DNA of 64,000 nt from Novosphingobium panipatense (GTDB lineage Bacteria; Pseudomonadota; Alphaproteobacteria; Sphingomonadales; Sphingomonadaceae): NCBI RefSeq assembly GCF_002149965.1, contig NZ_MSQB01000001.1, positions 286,129-350,128 of the forward strand, given 5' to 3'. The position numbers and the translations under genes are program-made. Shown piece after piece: positions 26,723-37,101 of the stretch. How positions within the stretch are numbered: position 1 is the first letter of the stretch; each line of letters opens with the position of its first letter. The notes below the pieces were generated by a model that did no database searches, had not been told where the DNA came from, and worked only from the letters and a program-made list of their open reading frames with translations.

Positions 26723-28219
26723 ATGTCAAACGCACTCACCCGCTACCGGCGGCAGTGGTTCAGCGACGCCGCCACGGCGCGCCGCGACGTGCTCGCGGGC
26801 ATCGTCGTCGCCTTGGCGCTCATTCCCGAAGCCATCGGTTTTTCGGTCATCGCAGGGGTAGACCCGCGCGTCGGCCTCTATGCCTCGGTGGCGATTGCCA
26901 TCGTGATCTCCTTCACCGGCGGCAGGCCCGCCATGATCTCCGCCGCGACGGCCGCCGTTGCCGTGCTCGTCGGTCCGCTGGTGCGCGACCACGGGCTCGA
27001 CTATCTCTTCGCGGCAACGATCCTGATGGGACTGTTCCAGATCGTCGCGGGCCTGTTGCGGCTCGATCTGGTCATGCAGTTCGTCTCGCGCTCGGTCATT
27101 ACCGGCTTCGTCAATGCTCTCGCCATCCTGATCTTCATGGCCCAGCTTCCCCAGCTCACCCATGTCGGCTGGCAGACTTACGCGATGGTCGGCGGCGGGC
27201 TTGCCGTGATCTACCTGTTCCCGCGCGTGACCAGGGCCATCCCGTCTCCGCTCGTCGCGATCCTGTTGCTTTCGGCGCTCAGCATCTCGATGGGACTGCC
27301 GGTCCATACCGTGGGCGACATGGGCCGCCTGCCCGAAGGCCTGCCGAGCTTCGCCTTCCCGCACGTTCCGCTGACGCTGGACACCTTGCGGATCATCCTG
27401 CCCTATTCGCTGACGATGGCGGCGGTCGGTCTGCTGGAATCGCTGCTGACGTCGCAGATCGTGGACGACATGACCGATACGGACAGCGACAAGCGGCGCG
27501 AATGTGCTGGGCAGGGCAGCGCCAATATCGTCGCCGCCCTGTTCGGCGGCATGGGCGGCTGCGCCATGATCGGCCAGTCGGTGATCAACGTCAGTTCCGG
27601 CGGGCGCGGACGGCTTTCGACATTCGTGGCGGGTGCGTTCCTGCTGTTCCTGCTCGCCGTGCTCGGGCCATGGGTCGGACGCATTCCCATGCCCGCGCTC
27701 GTCGCGGTCATGATCATGGTCTCGATCGGAACGTTCAGCTGGGCCTCTATCGCCAACTTGCGCCGCCATCCGCCGACGTCCTCGGCCGTCATGCTGGTAA
27801 CCGTGGTCGTGGTCGTGGCGACGCGCGACCTTTCGCTGGGCGTGCTGGCAGGCGTGCTGCTTTCGGGCGTGTTCTTTGCAGGCAAAGTACAGCGCATGTT
27901 CGCCGTGGAGCGCGATCTCTCTGCCGACGGCGAGCGAGCGACCTACCGGGTGACGGGGCAGATCTTCTTCGCCTCCGTCCAGCGCTTCACGCGGGCGTTC
28001 CAGTCGGAAAGCGAAGCCGCGCACGTCCTGATCGACGTATCGGCCGCGCATTTCTGGGATATCTCCGCCGTTGGCGCGCTGGACAAGATCGTGGCCCGCC
28101 TGCGCCGCGAGGAGCGCAGCGTCGAGATCGTCGGCTACAACCGGGCCAGCGCGGACATCGTCGACCGCTTTGCGCTGCACGACAAGACCGGCTTCGAAAC
28201 CGGCGCCACGCCGCACTGA
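26723..28219 (+). CDS. SulP-family anion transporter with STAS domain
   Basis: This 498-residue inner-membrane protein has the SulP core: [20 protein letters not shown] near residue 35, then about eleven helices including [21 protein letters not shown], and a cytoplasmic STAS domain from about residue 415 ([20 protein letters not shown]). SulP proteins carry sulfate, bicarbonate or related anions. The ATG at 26723 is preferred to an ATG at 26663, because the latter lies inside the stem structure of the leader and its extra 20 residues are basic and not typical. Its 3' end converges with the GH97 gene. Confidence 0.9.
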   Translation: MSNALTRYRRQWFSDAATARRDVLAGIVVALALIPEAIGFSVIAGVDPRVGLYASVAIAIVISFTGGRPAMISAATAAVAVLVGPLVRDHGLDYLFAATILMGLFQIVAGLLRLDLVMQFVSRSVITGFVNALAILIFMAQLPQLTHVGWQTYAMVGGGLAVIYLFPRVTRAIPSPLVAILLLSALSISMGLPVHTVGDMGRLPEGLPSFAFPHVPLTLDTLRIILPYSLTMAAVGLLESLLTSQIVDDMTDTDSDKRRECAGQGSANIVAALFGGMGGCAMIGQSVINVSSGGRGRLSTFVAGAFLLFLLAVLGPWVGRIPMPALVAVMIMVSIGTFSWASIANLRRHPPTSSAVMLVTVVVVVATRDLSLGVLAGVLLSGVFFAGKVQRMFAVERDLSADGERATYRVTGQIFFASVQRFTRAFQSESEAAHVLIDVSAAHFWDISAVGALDKIVARLRREERSVEIVGYNRASADIVDRFALHDKTGFETGATPH

Positions 28220-28225
28220 TATCGC

Positions 28226-28256
28226 ATTCCGGGACGGCATGGCGCCGTCCCGGAAT
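28226..28256. terminator. Bidirectional hairpin between sulP and GH97 genes
   Basis: A 13-bp perfect stem (ATTCCGGGACGGC with GCCGTCCCGGAAT) and five-base loop separate the two convergent genes. T-runs are weak on both sides. Confidence 0.7.
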
Positions 28257-28264
28257 GTCTTGCC

Positions 28265-30331
28265 TTACTTCCCCGGCACCAGCCGCATCGCCGCGCCGCC
28301 GCCCGGCGCGAGCCAGAGGGTATAGGTATCGCCCTTCTTCACGGTGCGCGTGTCATAGGCGATCTTGTGGCGGGCATCGGTCAGGTAAGTCGCGCCTTCC
28401 CCGTCCTTCCAGATCGTCGCCTTGTAGGTCTTGCCCGGTTCGAGGAAGTCGAACGAAAGCGTGACAGTGCGCGCTGTCGCATCGTTAACACCGCCGACGA
28501 ACCATTCGGGGCTCTTGCGATCCTTGCGCGCGAACACTGCGTAATCGCCCACTTCGCCGGCGATCAGGTGGCTTTCCGCCCAGTCGGTGGGGACATGGCT
28601 GATAAACTCCATCTCGCGCGGATGCTTGTCGAGGTTCTCGACGAAGTCCGCCGCCATCTGGATCGGCGAATAGATCGCGAGGTAAAGCCCCAACTGCTTG
28701 GCGAGCGTGGAGGCCAGCGGATCGTGCTTCGCGCCTTCAAGGCTCAGCACGCCCGGCGTGAAGTCCATCGGGCCGGAGAGCATGCGGGTATAGACTAGCG
28801 TCGGCTCATGGTCAGGCCCGTTGGCGAAGGCACCCCAGGCATTGTACTCCATGCCCCGCGCGCCTTCGCGGCTGACCCAGTTCGGATAGGTGCGGCGCAG
28901 GCCGGTGTCCTTGACCGGCTCATGCGCATCGATCGAGATATGGTGCTGCGCGGCCAGCTTCACCACGTCCAGATGGTGGTTCACCTGCCGCTGGCCGTCA
29001 TGCCATTCCATATGCGTTTCGCCCGGCTTTTCGCCGTAATGCCAGGTATCGGCAATGATGCCGCCGCCATCGGCGACGTAGCCGGTCTTCACCGAAGTGA
29101 CGCCCAGCTTCTCATAAAGCGCGAAACCCGCATCCATCTGCTTTTCGTAGATGGCGATATTGCCGCCGGTCTCGTGGTGGCCGATCAGCACCACGCCCTT
29201 CTTGCGGGCATAGTCGGTCACCGCCTTGATATCGAAGTCCGGCGTCGCTTCGGTGAAGCTGAAATCGCCGTGGCCGAACCAGTCGCCGTCCCAGCCCTTG
29301 TTCCAGCCTTCGATCAGCACGCCGCCGAAATTGTGGCGCGCGGCATAGTCGATGTACTGCTTGGCCCGCGCGGTGGTGGCGCCGTGTTGAGGACCGGTCG
29401 CCCAGGTCCAGTCATTGCGGATCATGCCCCACCAGATGCCGATATAGCGCATCGGCTTCACCCAGCTGACATCGCCCAGCTTGTTGGGTTCGTTGAGGTT
29501 AAGTTCCAGATCGTTCTCGACAAGGCCCGCCGCATTGTCGGCAATGCGGATCGTGCGCCAGGGCGTGTTAAACGGCAAATCGCGCTCCACCCGCGCGCCG
29601 CGTGACGAGGGCGAGAGCGTGGTGCGGAACGTCTGCCCATCAGCCCGCTTGAACCAGTACCCGGCATAATCGACCAGCGCCGCTTCGTGGAACGACAGGT
29701 GAGTGCCGTCCTCCAGCTTCATGGTGATCGGCGTATGCGCGGTGGAAACGGCGTCGATCGCGGTCTTCTGATAGACCTGCTCGTACCGGTTCCACTCGCC
29801 GCCGGGAATCCACCATGCCTCGCCCTTGGGCACGATGTCGAACTCGGTGGTTTCGTCGGCGATCTTCATCGTCTTCATCGCCGGCTGCTCGGGCAGTTCG
29901 TAGCGGAAACCCACGCCGTTATCGAACAGGCGGAAATGGACGTCCATCAACCGGCTGCCCTGCGCGGCGGACTGGCGGAAGTGGACGGTCACCTCGTTAT
30001 AGTGATCGCGCACATTGGTGCGTTCGCCCCAGGGCTGCTGCCATGTATCGTCCTGCGCGCCCTTTTCGCTGCCGGAGATGGCGAAGCCGCGCACCATGTT
30101 GACACCGTCGGTCAGCACGAAGCCCAGTTTGCTCGGCGCGATCAGCAGCTTGCCTTTGCGCGACAGCGACCACGTGGGGCGGCTGTCGTTGTCCGTGCTG
30201 ACGGTGAGCACGATGGAGCCATCGGGCGAGGCAGCGGTGACGCTGGGCTTGGCCTCCTGCGCATGTGTGGCAAGCGGCGCGAGGGCGGCGGCGAGGATGC
30301 CGGCTTTAGCCAGCAGGTGGAAAGGCTTCAT
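28265..30331 (-). CDS. GH97 alpha-glucosidase (SusB-like)
   Basis: This 688-residue enzyme starts with a Sec signal ending at about ATHAQ and matches glycoside hydrolase family 97: an N-terminal beta-sandwich, a barrel with GGVLIEGWNKGWDGDW, IDAHEPVKDTGLRRTYPN carrying one catalytic Glu, and SREGARGMEYNAW carrying another. Family members release glucose from alpha-glucans in a calcium-dependent way, usually in the periplasm. Its start overlaps the stop of the GH13 gene by four bases. It is the last gene of the maltodextrin operon that begins with the TonB receptor. Confidence 0.93.
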   Translation of the reverse strand: MKPFHLLAKAGILAAALAPLATHAQEAKPSVTAASPDGSIVLTVSTDNDSRPTWSLSRKGKLLIAPSKLGFVLTDGVNMVRGFAISGSEKGAQDDTWQQPWGERTNVRDHYNEVTVHFRQSAAQGSRLMDVHFRLFDNGVGFRYELPEQPAMKTMKIADETTEFDIVPKGEAWWIPGGEWNRYEQVYQKTAIDAVSTAHTPITMKLEDGTHLSFHEAALVDYAGYWFKRADGQTFRTTLSPSSRGARVERDLPFNTPWRTIRIADNAAGLVENDLELNLNEPNKLGDVSWVKPMRYIGIWWGMIRNDWTWATGPQHGATTARAKQYIDYAARHNFGGVLIEGWNKGWDGDWFGHGDFSFTEATPDFDIKAVTDYARKKGVVLIGHHETGGNIAIYEKQMDAGFALYEKLGVTSVKTGYVADGGGIIADTWHYGEKPGETHMEWHDGQRQVNHHLDVVKLAAQHHISIDAHEPVKDTGLRRTYPNWVSREGARGMEYNAWGAFANGPDHEPTLVYTRMLSGPMDFTPGVLSLEGAKHDPLASTLAKQLGLYLAIYSPIQMAADFVENLDKHPREMEFISHVPTDWAESHLIAGEVGDYAVFARKDRKSPEWFVGGVNDATARTVTLSFDFLEPGKTYKATIWKDGEGATYLTDARHKIAYDTRTVKKGDTYTLWLAPGGGAAMRLVPGK

Positions 30332-31950
30332 GCGTCTTCTCCGTTCAGAGCCTTGGCTCCTTCTTCAATCCAGATAGCGGCCCATGCGGGGAGCGAGCCG
30401 GGCGCGCCCTCGTTGACGGTAGCGAGGACTTTGCCCGTTGTCGGCACCTCCTGCGGCCACGCCGCATCGCGCTCACCGATGTTGAAAACGGCCAGCACTG
30501 ACCGGCCTTCAGCCGCACGGCGCAGCACAAGCCGCGTCTCGTCGACGAGCAACACTTCGCAAGTTCCCCGCCGCAGCGCCGCATCTTCACGGCGTAAGTG
30601 GATCAGATGCCGCGTCAGGTGCAGCAGTGAGGCGGGATCGGCCTCCTGCCGGTCAATGGCGCGGGCAAGGTTCGCTTCGGAAAGCGGCAGCCACGGGTTA
30701 CCGCCGGTGAAGCCACCATGCTCGTCCTGCGCCTTCCACGGCAGCGGCGTGCGCACGCCGTCGCGCGAAAGGGTGAGCGGCCAGTTGGCAATCGCCTCAG
30801 GATCCTGAAGCAGTTCGAACGGCACCTCGTCCTGCTCCAGTCCGAGTTCCTCGCCCTGAAACACGATCGGATTGCCTCGCAGCGAGAGGAGCAGCATCGC
30901 CTTCATTCGCGCGAAGGCGTCGCGGTGCTCAGGTGCGCACCAGCGCGAGACGGCGCGAGGGGCGTCGTGGTTCTCGAAAGCCCAGCTCGGCCACCCCATG
31001 CCTTGCTCATCAGGCCAGAATTCCTGCGCGGCAGCGACGCGCGCGGGGGTCAGGTTCTCGGCATAGAGGAAGTCGAAGCCATAGGCGCTGTTCAGCCGCG
31101 CGGGGCCTAGTGTGAAGGCCTTCATCGTCGCGCCGCCATGGAGGCCGCCGACTTCGGCCAGCGAATAGGTATCGGGATAGGAGGCGATCAGAGCCTGGAG
31201 CCGCTCGATGAAGGCCAGAATATCCGGGTGCGACTGGTTGTAGCGCTGGATCTGGAAATCGTAGGGCCGCGTGCGGACTTTCCCATCTTCGGGCGCGGGC
31301 GGATTGTCGCGCAGCAGCGGGTCGTGCATCGAATGGTTGAGCGCATCGATGCGGAAGCCCGAGACGCCCCGGTCCAGCCAGAACTTCGCCACGCCCAGCA
31401 GCGCGTCCTGCACGTTCGGGTTGTGGCAATTGAGCTGCGGCTGCTCGGCCAGGAAGTTGTGCATGTAATACTGCCCGCGCCGCGCGTCCCAGCGCCATGC
31501 GGGGCCGCCGAAGATCGACTGCCAGTTGTTCGGCGGGGTGCCGTCCTCCTTGGGATCGGCCCAGACGTACCAGTCGGCGCGCGGGTTCTCGCGGCTCTGG
31601 CGGCTTTCCACGAACCATGCATGCTGGTCCGAGGTATGCGCGTAGACCTGATCGACGATGATCTTCAGCCCCAGATCACGGGCCCGCGCGATCACCGCGT
31701 CGAAGTCTTCCAGCGTACCGAAGATCGGATCGACGGCGCAGTAATCCGCGATGTCGTAGCCGAAATCGGCCATGGGCGAGGCGTAGAAGGGCGAGATCCA
31801 CACCGCCTCCACGCCAAGGCTGGCGACATGACCGAGCCGCGCGGCGATGCCGGGCAAGTCGCCGATGCCGTCGCCATTGGCGTCCGCGAAGCTGCGGGGA
31901 TAGATCTGGTAGATGGCGGCACCGCGCCACCATTCGGCAGGTAAGGTCAT
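30328..31950 (-). CDS. GH13 alpha-glucosidase
   Basis: This 540-residue enzyme has the oligo-1,6-/alpha-1,4-glucosidase layout: WWRGAAIYQIYPRSF at the N-terminus, nucleophile Asp202 in GFRIDALNH, acid/base Glu266 in SLAEVGG, and Asp329 in FENHDAPR. No signal peptide is present, so it probably acts in the cytoplasm on imported maltose and short maltodextrins. The ATG at 31950 is chosen because it places the family N-terminus first. It is 22 bases after the amylase gene and overlaps the GH97 gene, in the middle of the operon. Confidence 0.93.
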   Translation of the reverse strand: MTLPAEWWRGAAIYQIYPRSFADANGDGIGDLPGIAARLGHVASLGVEAVWISPFYASPMADFGYDIADYCAVDPIFGTLEDFDAVIARARDLGLKIIVDQVYAHTSDQHAWFVESRQSRENPRADWYVWADPKEDGTPPNNWQSIFGGPAWRWDARRGQYYMHNFLAEQPQLNCHNPNVQDALLGVAKFWLDRGVSGFRIDALNHSMHDPLLRDNPPAPEDGKVRTRPYDFQIQRYNQSHPDILAFIERLQALIASYPDTYSLAEVGGLHGGATMKAFTLGPARLNSAYGFDFLYAENLTPARVAAAQEFWPDEQGMGWPSWAFENHDAPRAVSRWCAPEHRDAFARMKAMLLLSLRGNPIVFQGEELGLEQDEVPFELLQDPEAIANWPLTLSRDGVRTPLPWKAQDEHGGFTGGNPWLPLSEANLARAIDRQEADPASLLHLTRHLIHLRREDAALRRGTCEVLLVDETRLVLRRAAEGRSVLAVFNIGERDAAWPQEVPTTGKVLATVNEGAPGSLPAWAAIWIEEGAKALNGEDA

Positions 31951-31972
31951 GGTCTTTTCCGGGGGGAGTGGA

Positions 31973-33787
31973 TCAGGGTTTGGCCGCGCAGACCGCAAAG
32001 CCCAGCGGCGGCAGTTCGACGCGCACCGAACCGGGCGCGCTGGCCGTGGCGGCGCAGGCCGTGCCCGCCAGCGTCTCGAACGCAAGCGAGGCCGGATCGA
32101 CGGCAACTTGCGCCGAAACTGGCGCGGTGGAGGTGTTGAAGGCCAGCAGCACCTCGCGCCCGGTCTTGGGATCGAAGCGGGAGACGGCGACGAGGCCGGG
32201 TTTCTCCGACGCCGCGCGGGTGACCGAACGGCCCTCGGTCAATGCGGGCGTCTTCACGCGCAAGGCGGAAAGCTGCGCGATGAGTTGGTAGAGCGGATGG
32301 GCTGGATCGAAGCTTTCGGTCTTGGTGGTCTTGGCCGTGCCGACCAGCGCTTCGCCATTGTAGATCGCCACTTTGCTGGCGAACATGTCCTGCCGCGATA
32401 GCTGGTCGCCGCCGGCACCGGCAAAGCCCTGCTCGTCGCCGTAATAGATCGTCGGCACGCCGCGCAGCGTGAGCAGCATGGCATGGGCCAGTTCGTCGCG
32501 CTTCAGCAGTTCGTCCGCGCTCATCGCCGGATTTGCGGCCTTCAGGAACATCGCCGCACGCCCGGCATCGTGGTTGCCGAGGAACGTCGGCAATTGCATC
32601 GCCGCCCTGGCGCCGCCCTCGTAAAGCCCGTCATCATCGGGCAGGCGCGCCAGTTCCTCGCTACTACCGCCGCCCGCCGCCTTCAGAACCGCGTGCATGA
32701 AGGCGAAGTCCAGCACGCCGGGCAGGGCGGCATTGCGCGTCCAGCTGGCCAGCAGCGCCGGGTCGTAGTCGCCGCTCATCACTTCGCCGAAGATGTGGAA
32801 GTTCGGGATGCCCTTGGCCGCTGCCCGCGCCTTTATGGCGGGAACGAACGCGCGCCAGAATTCGGGGTTCACATGCTTGGCGGTATCGATGCGGAAACCG
32901 TCGACGCCGTACTTGTCGATCCAATCGCCGTAGATCGCGATCATGCCTTCGACCACGCGCGGGTTCTCGGTCGCAAGATCATCCAGCCCGACGAAATCGC
33001 CGTACTGAGCGCTCTCGCCCTTCCAGTCGGTATTGCCGCGATTGTGGTAGTAGATCGGGTCGTTCAGCCAGGCGGGCACTTTCACCCGCTCCTCGCCCTT
33101 CGGCACGTAGGGGGTATATGCGAAGGACGGAACGGTCATCTTCGCCCAGTTCGCCGCGCTGGCATCGCTGTCGCCCGCAAAGCCGGGATTGATCGGCGCT
33201 CCGCCGACACCGCCTTTACGCGAGAACGGATAGTCCGCCTTGGACCGATAGGGATACCCCTCGCCAGAGCCCTCGCGGTACTGGATCACATCCGCCGTAT
33301 GGTTGGCGATGATGTCCATGTAGACCTTCAGCCCGCGCGCATGGGCGGCATCGACCAGCGCCTTGAAGTCCGCATCCGTTCCGAAATGCGGATCGACATG
33401 GGTGAAATCGGTGATCCAGTAGCCGTGATAGCCCGCGCTCTCGTTGCCCTTCGGCCCCTGCACGGGCTTGTTCCTGAAGATCGGCCCCACCCAAATCGCC
33501 GTCGCACCGAGGTTCTGGATATAGCCCAGCCTTGCGGTCAACCCCTTGAGGTCGCCGCCGTGATAGAAGGCCTTGTCCGCCGGATCGAAGCCGGTGACCA
33601 GCTTGCCGCCCTTGAGGCCGCCCGCATCGTTCGACGGATCGCCGTTCTCGAACCGGTCGGGCAGGACGAAATAGATCACTTCCTGCTCCGGCGTGCGCGC
33701 ACGCAGGTCTTCCAGCGGGCCAGCCATCGCGGTGGGAGCGACAAGCGATGCGGCCAGCGCAGCGAGGGAAGGAAGCAGGCGGTTCAT
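31973..33787 (-). CDS. Exported GH13 alpha-amylase
   Basis: This 604-residue enzyme has a clear Sec signal (LLPSLAALAASLVAPTAMA) and an alpha-amylase fold: VIYFVLPDRFENGD, GVDGFRIDTAKHV with the nucleophile Asp, FHIFGEVMSGD with the acid Glu, and LGNHDAGR with the third Asp, then a C-terminal beta-domain. It would cut starch or maltodextrins in the periplasm or outside. The ATG at 33787 is selected because the signal peptide follows directly. It lies between the TonB receptor gene and the GH13 glucosidase gene; the 260-base gap upstream holds a paired repeat element. Confidence 0.92.
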   Translation of the reverse strand: MNRLLPSLAALAASLVAPTAMAGPLEDLRARTPEQEVIYFVLPDRFENGDPSNDAGGLKGGKLVTGFDPADKAFYHGGDLKGLTARLGYIQNLGATAIWVGPIFRNKPVQGPKGNESAGYHGYWITDFTHVDPHFGTDADFKALVDAAHARGLKVYMDIIANHTADVIQYREGSGEGYPYRSKADYPFSRKGGVGGAPINPGFAGDSDASAANWAKMTVPSFAYTPYVPKGEERVKVPAWLNDPIYYHNRGNTDWKGESAQYGDFVGLDDLATENPRVVEGMIAIYGDWIDKYGVDGFRIDTAKHVNPEFWRAFVPAIKARAAAKGIPNFHIFGEVMSGDYDPALLASWTRNAALPGVLDFAFMHAVLKAAGGGSSEELARLPDDDGLYEGGARAAMQLPTFLGNHDAGRAAMFLKAANPAMSADELLKRDELAHAMLLTLRGVPTIYYGDEQGFAGAGGDQLSRQDMFASKVAIYNGEALVGTAKTTKTESFDPAHPLYQLIAQLSALRVKTPALTEGRSVTRAASEKPGLVAVSRFDPKTGREVLLAFNTSTAPVSAQVAVDPASLAFETLAGTACAATASAPGSVRVELPPLGFAVCAAKP

Positions 33788-33814
33788 CTCAAATTCTCCG
33801 ATGTTTCCCGTCAT

Positions 33815-33950
33815 CGTCACCCTGAACTTGTTTCAGGGTCCATTTGTCAGCCTTGCCCGAACGCTTCGGACGCGGGCCGAGGGAGCGGTTTATCATCCAA
33901 ACCCGCCGGTTTCGCGGCACGATGGACCCTGAAACAAGTTCAGGGTGACG
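33815..33950. repeat. Paired 29-bp inverted repeat element
   Basis: Positions 33815-33843 and 33922-33950 are exact inverted copies; the core is CCCTGAACTTGTTTCAGGG, itself partly palindromic. They flank 78 bases of unique sequence. The element lies between the TonB receptor and amylase genes. This core looks like a dispersed intergenic repeat of sphingomonads; copy number was not checked. Confidence 0.75.
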
Positions 33951-33955
33951 GGGGC

Positions 33956-33993
33956 GGAACCGGGAAGGGAGGGAGAGGGACTTTCCCGGTTCC
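33956..33993. terminator. Hairpin after the TonB receptor gene
   Basis: An 11-bp stem (GGAACCGGGAA with TTCCCGGTTCC) lies about 60 bases after the receptor stop. It may partly terminate or protect the receptor mRNA inside the operon, giving uneven expression. There is no strong T-run. Confidence 0.5.
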
Positions 33994-34049
33994 GCTTGTA
34001 CGGTGCCGCAGCGGAGGAGGAGGTTCCTTTGCGGCACCGAAGTCTGGCC

Positions 34050-36851
34050 TCAGAACTTATACGTGAAGCCGGCCAGATAACGCGCGCCATAGCGCTGGTA
34101 GTCGATGATCTGGCGGCTATCGCCCGGATTGGTCGTCACGAAGGGCGCATTGGTCAGGTTCTGGCCCTGGATGTAGAGCGAGAGCCCTTCCAGCGGGCTG
34201 CCCGGTTGGAAGTCGTAGCCGATCTGCGCATCGACAATCGTTTCCGGCTGGGCCCGGCGCCGCTCGCGATTGGCTGCGAAGCCTGAGACTTCACCGATGA
34301 AGGTCGAGCGGTAGCGGACCGAACCGCGCATGTTGAAGCCCCACTTCTCGAAGTAGGCAGTGCCGTTGGCGACCCACTTGGAATAGCCCGGCAGTGCCGA
34401 GGCGGGTTCGCCCGGCGTCGGGTGAATCTTCGATTGCGTATAGGCGACCGATCCGGTCACGCCGAAGCCGGAAAGCGCGGAAGTAAAGGCATCGAAGGGA
34501 ACGGTGCCCGCCACCTCGACGCCGTAGACCTTGCCGCCCTGTCCATTGACCGGAACGTTGATCAGCGCCGTCGGCGAGATCGCGTAGCCGTTGCCGGGAT
34601 CGGGCAGGGCCAGCGTCGAACTGTCGATCGCCACGTCCTGATTGTAGACGTAGCTCTTGAGGTCCTTGAAGAAGAACTGCGCGGCGAGATAGCCCTTGCC
34701 TGCGAAATACTTCTCGAACGTCAGGTCGAGCGCATTGGCACGCCACGGCCGCAGGTCCGGGTTGCCCGAGGAACCGGTGACCACGGCGACGCCGTTCGTG
34801 AAGGTATAGCCGTATTCCAGCGAGGCGCGCATGTCGTCGAGGCGCGGGCGGATGATCTCGCGGGCCGCGGCGAAGCGGATCACGAAGTCGCTGGGGAAGC
34901 GCAGCGAGAGGTTCAGGCTCGGCAGGACGTCGAGATAGTCGGTGCTCGATTTGCGGGTGGCGTAGAGATAGCTCGGCGAGCCGTTGGGGTTGAGGATCTG
35001 CTCGCCCGTGACCGGATCCAGGTTGGGCGCGGCACTGCCGCCGCTGGAGTTCTGGTCGGTCCAGATCGCCTGCACACCCAGGTTGCCGGTCAGTTCGGCG
35101 GCGCCGATCTGCGACCTGATATTGGCCTGGAGGTAGCCGGTCATCAGCTTTTCGCGGATGGCATAGCCCTTGGAAACCACATCGCCGGTCGGGTTGGGCA
35201 CCAGGTTGTAGATGCCGTCACGAACCAGCGCGAGCGGATCGTAGCTGATCACGTTGCCGAGGCCGAGATACTTGAGGTTGGTGGTGCCCAGGCGGTACTG
35301 CTCTGGCACCGCGACACTCACCGTGCCGTCGGTATTGGCGGCAAGACCCAGGAAATACTCCTCGGGCACGAGTGTCTTGGCATGGCTGGTATAGTTCATG
35401 CCGGCCTGGATTGAACTGAAGAAGGAGGATTCCAGCTCCCTCTTCACTTCGGTGCGGAACTGCCAGAGTTCGTCCTTGATCTTGCGGTCGTTGTAGTAGC
35501 CGTCCTGGCCGCCGTAGATCGCGGCCCCGTCCGTGCCGACTTGCGTGCCGCCCCAGCCTTGCGGGCTGGTGAGCAGGATCTGGTTCCAGTCACCGTAGTC
35601 GATGCCGTGGCTGAAGGTCGTTCCCTTGGCGGCGCTGGTGAAGCCGATCGTGTCCGTCGCGCCGGTGCCGAGGCGGCCGGTGCCCGAATAGCTCTCGACG
35701 GTGAGTTCGTTGCGGTCGGTCTTGGAATAGCTGGCGTCGAACATCGCGCTCCAGCCGTCGTCGCCCTTCCATTCGTTGTTCCAGCCGAACGAGTAGAGCT
35801 TGGCGTGGCGCTGGAAGGCATCGTTGCGCAGGATGCCCTTCACGTTGGAGAAGCTGCCGTCGGTGATCAGCCCGTCCTCGACGGTATAGCCCGGATTGAG
35901 CGTGGCAGAGGACGAGTAGAGCGGCAGTTCGATGCCGCGCTTGATCTGGTCGTCCTTGAAGTCGGAATAGAAGGCGTCGATCGTCGAGGTGAAGTTCGGG
36001 CTCGGGCGCCATTGTAGCGTGCCGTTGAGGCCGAGGCGCTTGAGCTTGCTCGAGGTATTGTACGATTTCGAGCCGCCGATGACCTTGTTGCCGTCCGGCG
36101 CGGTTTCATAGCCCCAGGCGTTGAACTCCTGAACCTGATAGGGTTCGTCGGTATAGCTGGCGCCCAGCGCAATGCCGAGGGTGTCGTTGGCGAACTGGTC
36201 CACGTACATGCCGTTGACGCGGTAGCCCTTGTCGTCGGACCCCTTGTTCAGCTTGCCGAGGTCGGCATAGACGCCGCGTGCGCCCACGGTGATGATACGC
36301 TTGCCGGCATCGAGCGGACGGATCGTGCGCATGTCGACCGTGCCCGACAGACCCTGGCCGACCAGGCTGGCCATCGGCGTCTTGTAGACGTTGACCGCAT
36401 TGATCACCTCGGAGGGATACTGGTCGTACTCGACCGCGCGGTTGTCGCCGGTCGAGGTCTGCTCGCGGCCGTTCAGCAGCGTAGTCGAGAAGTCCGGCGC
36501 GAAGCCGCGGATCGAGATCGCGTTCGAGCGGCCGTTGACGCGCTGCGAGGTCAGGCCCGGTAGGCGGGCGATGGATTCGGCGATCGAGGCGTCAGGCAGT
36601 TTGCCGATGTCCTCGGCCGAAACCGATTCGACGATCACTTCGGCGCGCTTCTTGTTGTTGACCGCCGATTCCAGGCTGGCCCGGAAGCCGGTAACGATAA
36701 TCGCGGGGCCGTCCGCCTGATCGCCCGAAGCCGCCGAGCCCTGCGCGAAGGCCTGCGCCGGAAGCAGGGTCGCGGCTCCGGCAGCGAGAGAGGCGACGAG
36801 AGCCAGCGAGGACGAATTCCTCAGGCGCGAAAATTCCTTGTGAAGCGACAT
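34050..36851 (-). CDS. TonB-dependent outer-membrane receptor (maltodextrin type)
   Basis: This 933-residue protein has a Sec signal (SLALVASLAAGAATLLPAQAFAQ), a TonB-box-like IIVTGFRASL, a plug domain to about residue 170 (SVSAEDIGKLPDASIAESIA, ISIRGFAPDFSTTLLNGREQ), and a 22-strand barrel ending in YLAGFTYKF with the terminal Phe. It belongs to the TonB receptors that import carbohydrates, like Caulobacter MalA. The ATG at 36851 has GGAGGA just upstream. Its promoter region contains the operator at 36984, and three alpha-glucan hydrolase genes follow on the same strand, which supports maltodextrin as the cargo. Confidence 0.93.
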   Translation of the reverse strand: MSLHKEFSRLRNSSSLALVASLAAGAATLLPAQAFAQGSAASGDQADGPAIIVTGFRASLESAVNNKKRAEVIVESVSAEDIGKLPDASIAESIARLPGLTSQRVNGRSNAISIRGFAPDFSTTLLNGREQTSTGDNRAVEYDQYPSEVINAVNVYKTPMASLVGQGLSGTVDMRTIRPLDAGKRIITVGARGVYADLGKLNKGSDDKGYRVNGMYVDQFANDTLGIALGASYTDEPYQVQEFNAWGYETAPDGNKVIGGSKSYNTSSKLKRLGLNGTLQWRPSPNFTSTIDAFYSDFKDDQIKRGIELPLYSSSATLNPGYTVEDGLITDGSFSNVKGILRNDAFQRHAKLYSFGWNNEWKGDDGWSAMFDASYSKTDRNELTVESYSGTGRLGTGATDTIGFTSAAKGTTFSHGIDYGDWNQILLTSPQGWGGTQVGTDGAAIYGGQDGYYNDRKIKDELWQFRTEVKRELESSFFSSIQAGMNYTSHAKTLVPEEYFLGLAANTDGTVSVAVPEQYRLGTTNLKYLGLGNVISYDPLALVRDGIYNLVPNPTGDVVSKGYAIREKLMTGYLQANIRSQIGAAELTGNLGVQAIWTDQNSSGGSAAPNLDPVTGEQILNPNGSPSYLYATRKSSTDYLDVLPSLNLSLRFPSDFVIRFAAAREIIRPRLDDMRASLEYGYTFTNGVAVVTGSSGNPDLRPWRANALDLTFEKYFAGKGYLAAQFFFKDLKSYVYNQDVAIDSSTLALPDPGNGYAISPTALINVPVNGQGGKVYGVEVAGTVPFDAFTSALSGFGVTGSVAYTQSKIHPTPGEPASALPGYSKWVANGTAYFEKWGFNMRGSVRYRSTFIGEVSGFAANRERRRAQPETIVDAQIGYDFQPGSPLEGLSLYIQGQNLTNAPFVTTNPGDSRQIIDYQRYGARYLAGFTYKF

Positions 36852-36983
36852 CCCGTCCTCCTCCAGTGGTTGCCGTCCGTCCCTGGATGCTCTGGGGACG
36901 AACGTGGAAGGTCCGACGTTTTTTGCGCCGCGACTCTCCCGCTCCACTCTCGCTTAGGGCGCGACAGGTGAATGCATAATATG

Positions 36984-36997
36984 GCATACGTATACGC
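36984..36997. promoter_or_regulatory. LacI-type operator upstream of the TonB receptor gene
   Basis: GCATACGTATACGC is a near-perfect palindrome about 130 bases before the receptor start and 105 bases before the LacI regulator start. A 13/14 match occurs at 38139 in the other regulated promoter of the locus. It is assigned to the LacI protein encoded between them by context. Confidence 0.7.
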
Positions 36998-37101
36998 AAG
37001 TGCCGCGAGGCCACGTTGCGTTGCAGGATTGCAACGTTGCTCGCATGGCGGCAAACCGCAAAAATACAGAGTTTTACGAGGATAATCGGGAAGCCGAAAG
37101 C

